From Candidatus Eiseniibacteriota bacterium (GTDB lineage Bacteria > Joyebacterota > Joyebacteria > Joyebacterales > Joyebacteraceae), in contig JAUWBY010000006.1 in assembly GCA_030609605.1 (NCBI GenBank), positions 1 to 23,753 of the forward strand: a stretch of DNA of 23,753 bases. Reading direction: 5' to 3'. Shown here in pieces: positions 22,771 to 23,753 of this stretch. The notes beneath the pieces were generated by a model. That model did not search any database, had not been told where the DNA came from, and saw nothing but the letters and a program-made list of their open reading frames with translations. The number at the start of each line of letters is the position of its first letter. Position 1 is the first letter of the stretch. A program made the position numbers and the translations under genes.

Positions 22771-23753
22771 ATGAGCACTACTATTCCCGTCGGACCATTT
22801 CATCCTGTCCTCGAGGAGCCGGAGTACATCACCCTGCAGGTTGAGGGAGAGACCATACTCAGCGCCGACATAGAGCTCGGGCGCATCCACAGAGGGATGG
22901 AGCTTCTGGCCGAGGAGAAGACGTTCGATCAGGACGTATTCCTGGTTGAGCGGATCTGCGGTATCTGTTCGGCTTCACACAGTTGGACAGCGACCCTTGC
23001 GATGGAAGACATTGCGGGGATCACCGTTCCGGACAGGGCGCGCTACCTGAGGACCATCGTCCACGAGCTGGAGCGGCTCCACAGTCACATGCTCTGGGTG
23101 GGCTTGGCCGGACACATCATCGGATACTGGACCGTCTTCATGTGGGGCTGGAAGTACCGTGAGCCGGTTCTCGACGCGCTCGAGGCTATCACGGGCAACC
23201 GGAACAACTACGCATGGTACTGCCCAGGCGGTGTCAGGCGCGATGTCCCGGATGAGATCTGGCCGCCCGTTCTGAAGGCGATGGACGAGTTCGCGGAGAA
23301 GACCAGTATGCTTGTCGACGTCATCCTCAATGATCCAGTCATACTCGGTCGTCTCAAGGGAGTCGGGATTCTGAGTAAAGAGGACGCGATTGCGTACGGG
23401 GTCCTTGGTCCGACGGCGAGGGGTTCAGGTGTCGATATCGATGTCCGCCGCGACGAGCCATACGGTGCGTACGACGAGGTTGACTGGGACGTGGTAGTCC
23501 AGCCCGACGGCGATTGTCTGGCGGTAGCGGTTGTCAGACTTCTCGAGATGATCGAAGCAACCAAGATCATCAAGCAATGTATCAAGAAGCTGCCCAAGGG
23601 AGATATCAGGAACGAGGTGCGCGAGATTCCCCGGGGAGAAGGGATCGGGCACATCGAGGCGCCGCGAGGGGAGTGCTTCCATTTCATCCGCTCCAATGGT
23701 ACGAACATGCCGGAGCGGCACAAGATGAGAGCACCGACCTTCCTGAATATCCC
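22771..23753 (+). CDS. [NiFe] hydrogenase large subunit, group 4 (EchE/NuoD family), partial
   Basis: The frame is open from ATG 22771 to the window edge (327 codons); the C-terminus is missing. It opens with PVGPFHPVLEEPEYITLQVEGE and has the L1 nickel-binding motif R61-I-C63-G-I-C66-S-A-S-H70, which complex I NuoD lacks, so this is a hydrogenase rather than a quinone oxidoreductase. Other family segments are HELERLHSHMLWVG, LGPTARGSGVDIDVRRDEPYGAYDEV and IEAPRGECFHFIRSNG. The second pair of nickel ligands (DPCxxC) must lie beyond the window and should be confirmed there. The RICGIC...H form with separate NuoC and NuoB-type genes places it in group 4 (Ech/Hyc/Mbh-like); the subgroup cannot be decided by eye. 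Confidence 0.94.
   Translation, partial: MSTTIPVGPFHPVLEEPEYITLQVEGETILSADIELGRIHRGMELLAEEKTFDQDVFLVERICGICSASHSWTATLAMEDIAGITVPDRARYLRTIVHELERLHSHMLWVGLAGHIIGYWTVFMWGWKYREPVLDALEAITGNRNNYAWYCPGGVRRDVPDEIWPPVLKAMDEFAEKTSMLVDVILNDPVILGRLKGVGILSKEDAIAYGVLGPTARGSGVDIDVRRDEPYGAYDEVDWDVVVQPDGDCLAVAVVRLLEMIEATKIIKQCIKKLPKGDIRNEVREIPRGEGIGHIEAPRGECFHFIRSNGTNMPERHKMRAPTFLNI

Noticed and set aside
22771..23753. NuoD of respiratory complex I
   Set aside because: The nickel-binding CGIC motif followed by His is present, which complex I subunits lack.

Overview
This window is the replication-origin region of a bacterial chromosome of moderately high G+C content. The classical origin gene set is present: yidD, rnpA and rpmH run leftward, and dnaA, dnaN, recF, a DciA/DUF721 gene, gyrB and gyrA run rightward. 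The proteins are clearly bacterial. The lineage cannot be fixed from the sequence alone. The short-type GyrB, the mixed gene content and the anaerobic hydrogenase operon suggest an uncultured fermentative or anaerobic lineage, perhaps an FCB-type candidate phylum, but that is a guess. No mobile element, CRISPR array, rRNA or tRNA was found.

Layout. Positions 1-662 (minus strand) hold the yidD N-terminus, rnpA and rpmH, driven by a clear sigma70-type promoter at 717-745. Positions 663-1430 are a gene-free spacer upstream of dnaA with scattered DnaA boxes. dnaA is 1431-2789. The spacer 2790-3108 has the marks of the unwinding side of oriC: several DnaA boxes, a perfect 14-bp palindrome, then a DnaA box, a GC-rich spacer and CTA-type DnaA-trios running into an AT-rich stretch. 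GC skew changes from C-rich to G-rich on the plus strand across this spacer. A secreted GH97 glycoside hydrolase gene (3169-5163) lies between oriC and dnaN, separating dnaA from its usual neighbour. dnaN has its own promoter and a structured leader. recF, the DciA gene and gyrB follow in overlapping order, then gyrA. GyrB carries an unusual histone-H1-like Lys/Ala-rich N-terminal extension built from 33-bp repeats.

Positions 12637-16248 form an operon of three SPFH-family genes. The first is a fusion of a cation diffusion facilitator membrane domain to an HflK-type domain, the second is HflC and the third is a conventional HflK. Together they could form a membrane assembly around the FtsH protease with a metal-transport module built in.

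After a promoter, a terminator-like hairpin and a strongly structured leader (16278-16672), a hydrogenase operon runs to the right edge. It combines a sulfhydrogenase-type beta/gamma pair (Fe-S protein plus FAD/NAD(P)-binding reductase), a molybdopterin-oxidoreductase-like subunit that appears to lack its metal-ligand Cys/Sec, a 16-cysteine polyferredoxin, and the membrane/catalytic core of a group 4 [NiFe] hydrogenase (EchB/C/D/E-like; the large subunit is cut by the window edge). The simplest reading is a membrane-bound complex linking NAD(P)H and/or ferredoxin to proton reduction. The most notable points are this composite complex, the CDF-HflK fusion, the tailed GyrB, and the GH97 gene sitting beside a DnaA-trio origin.
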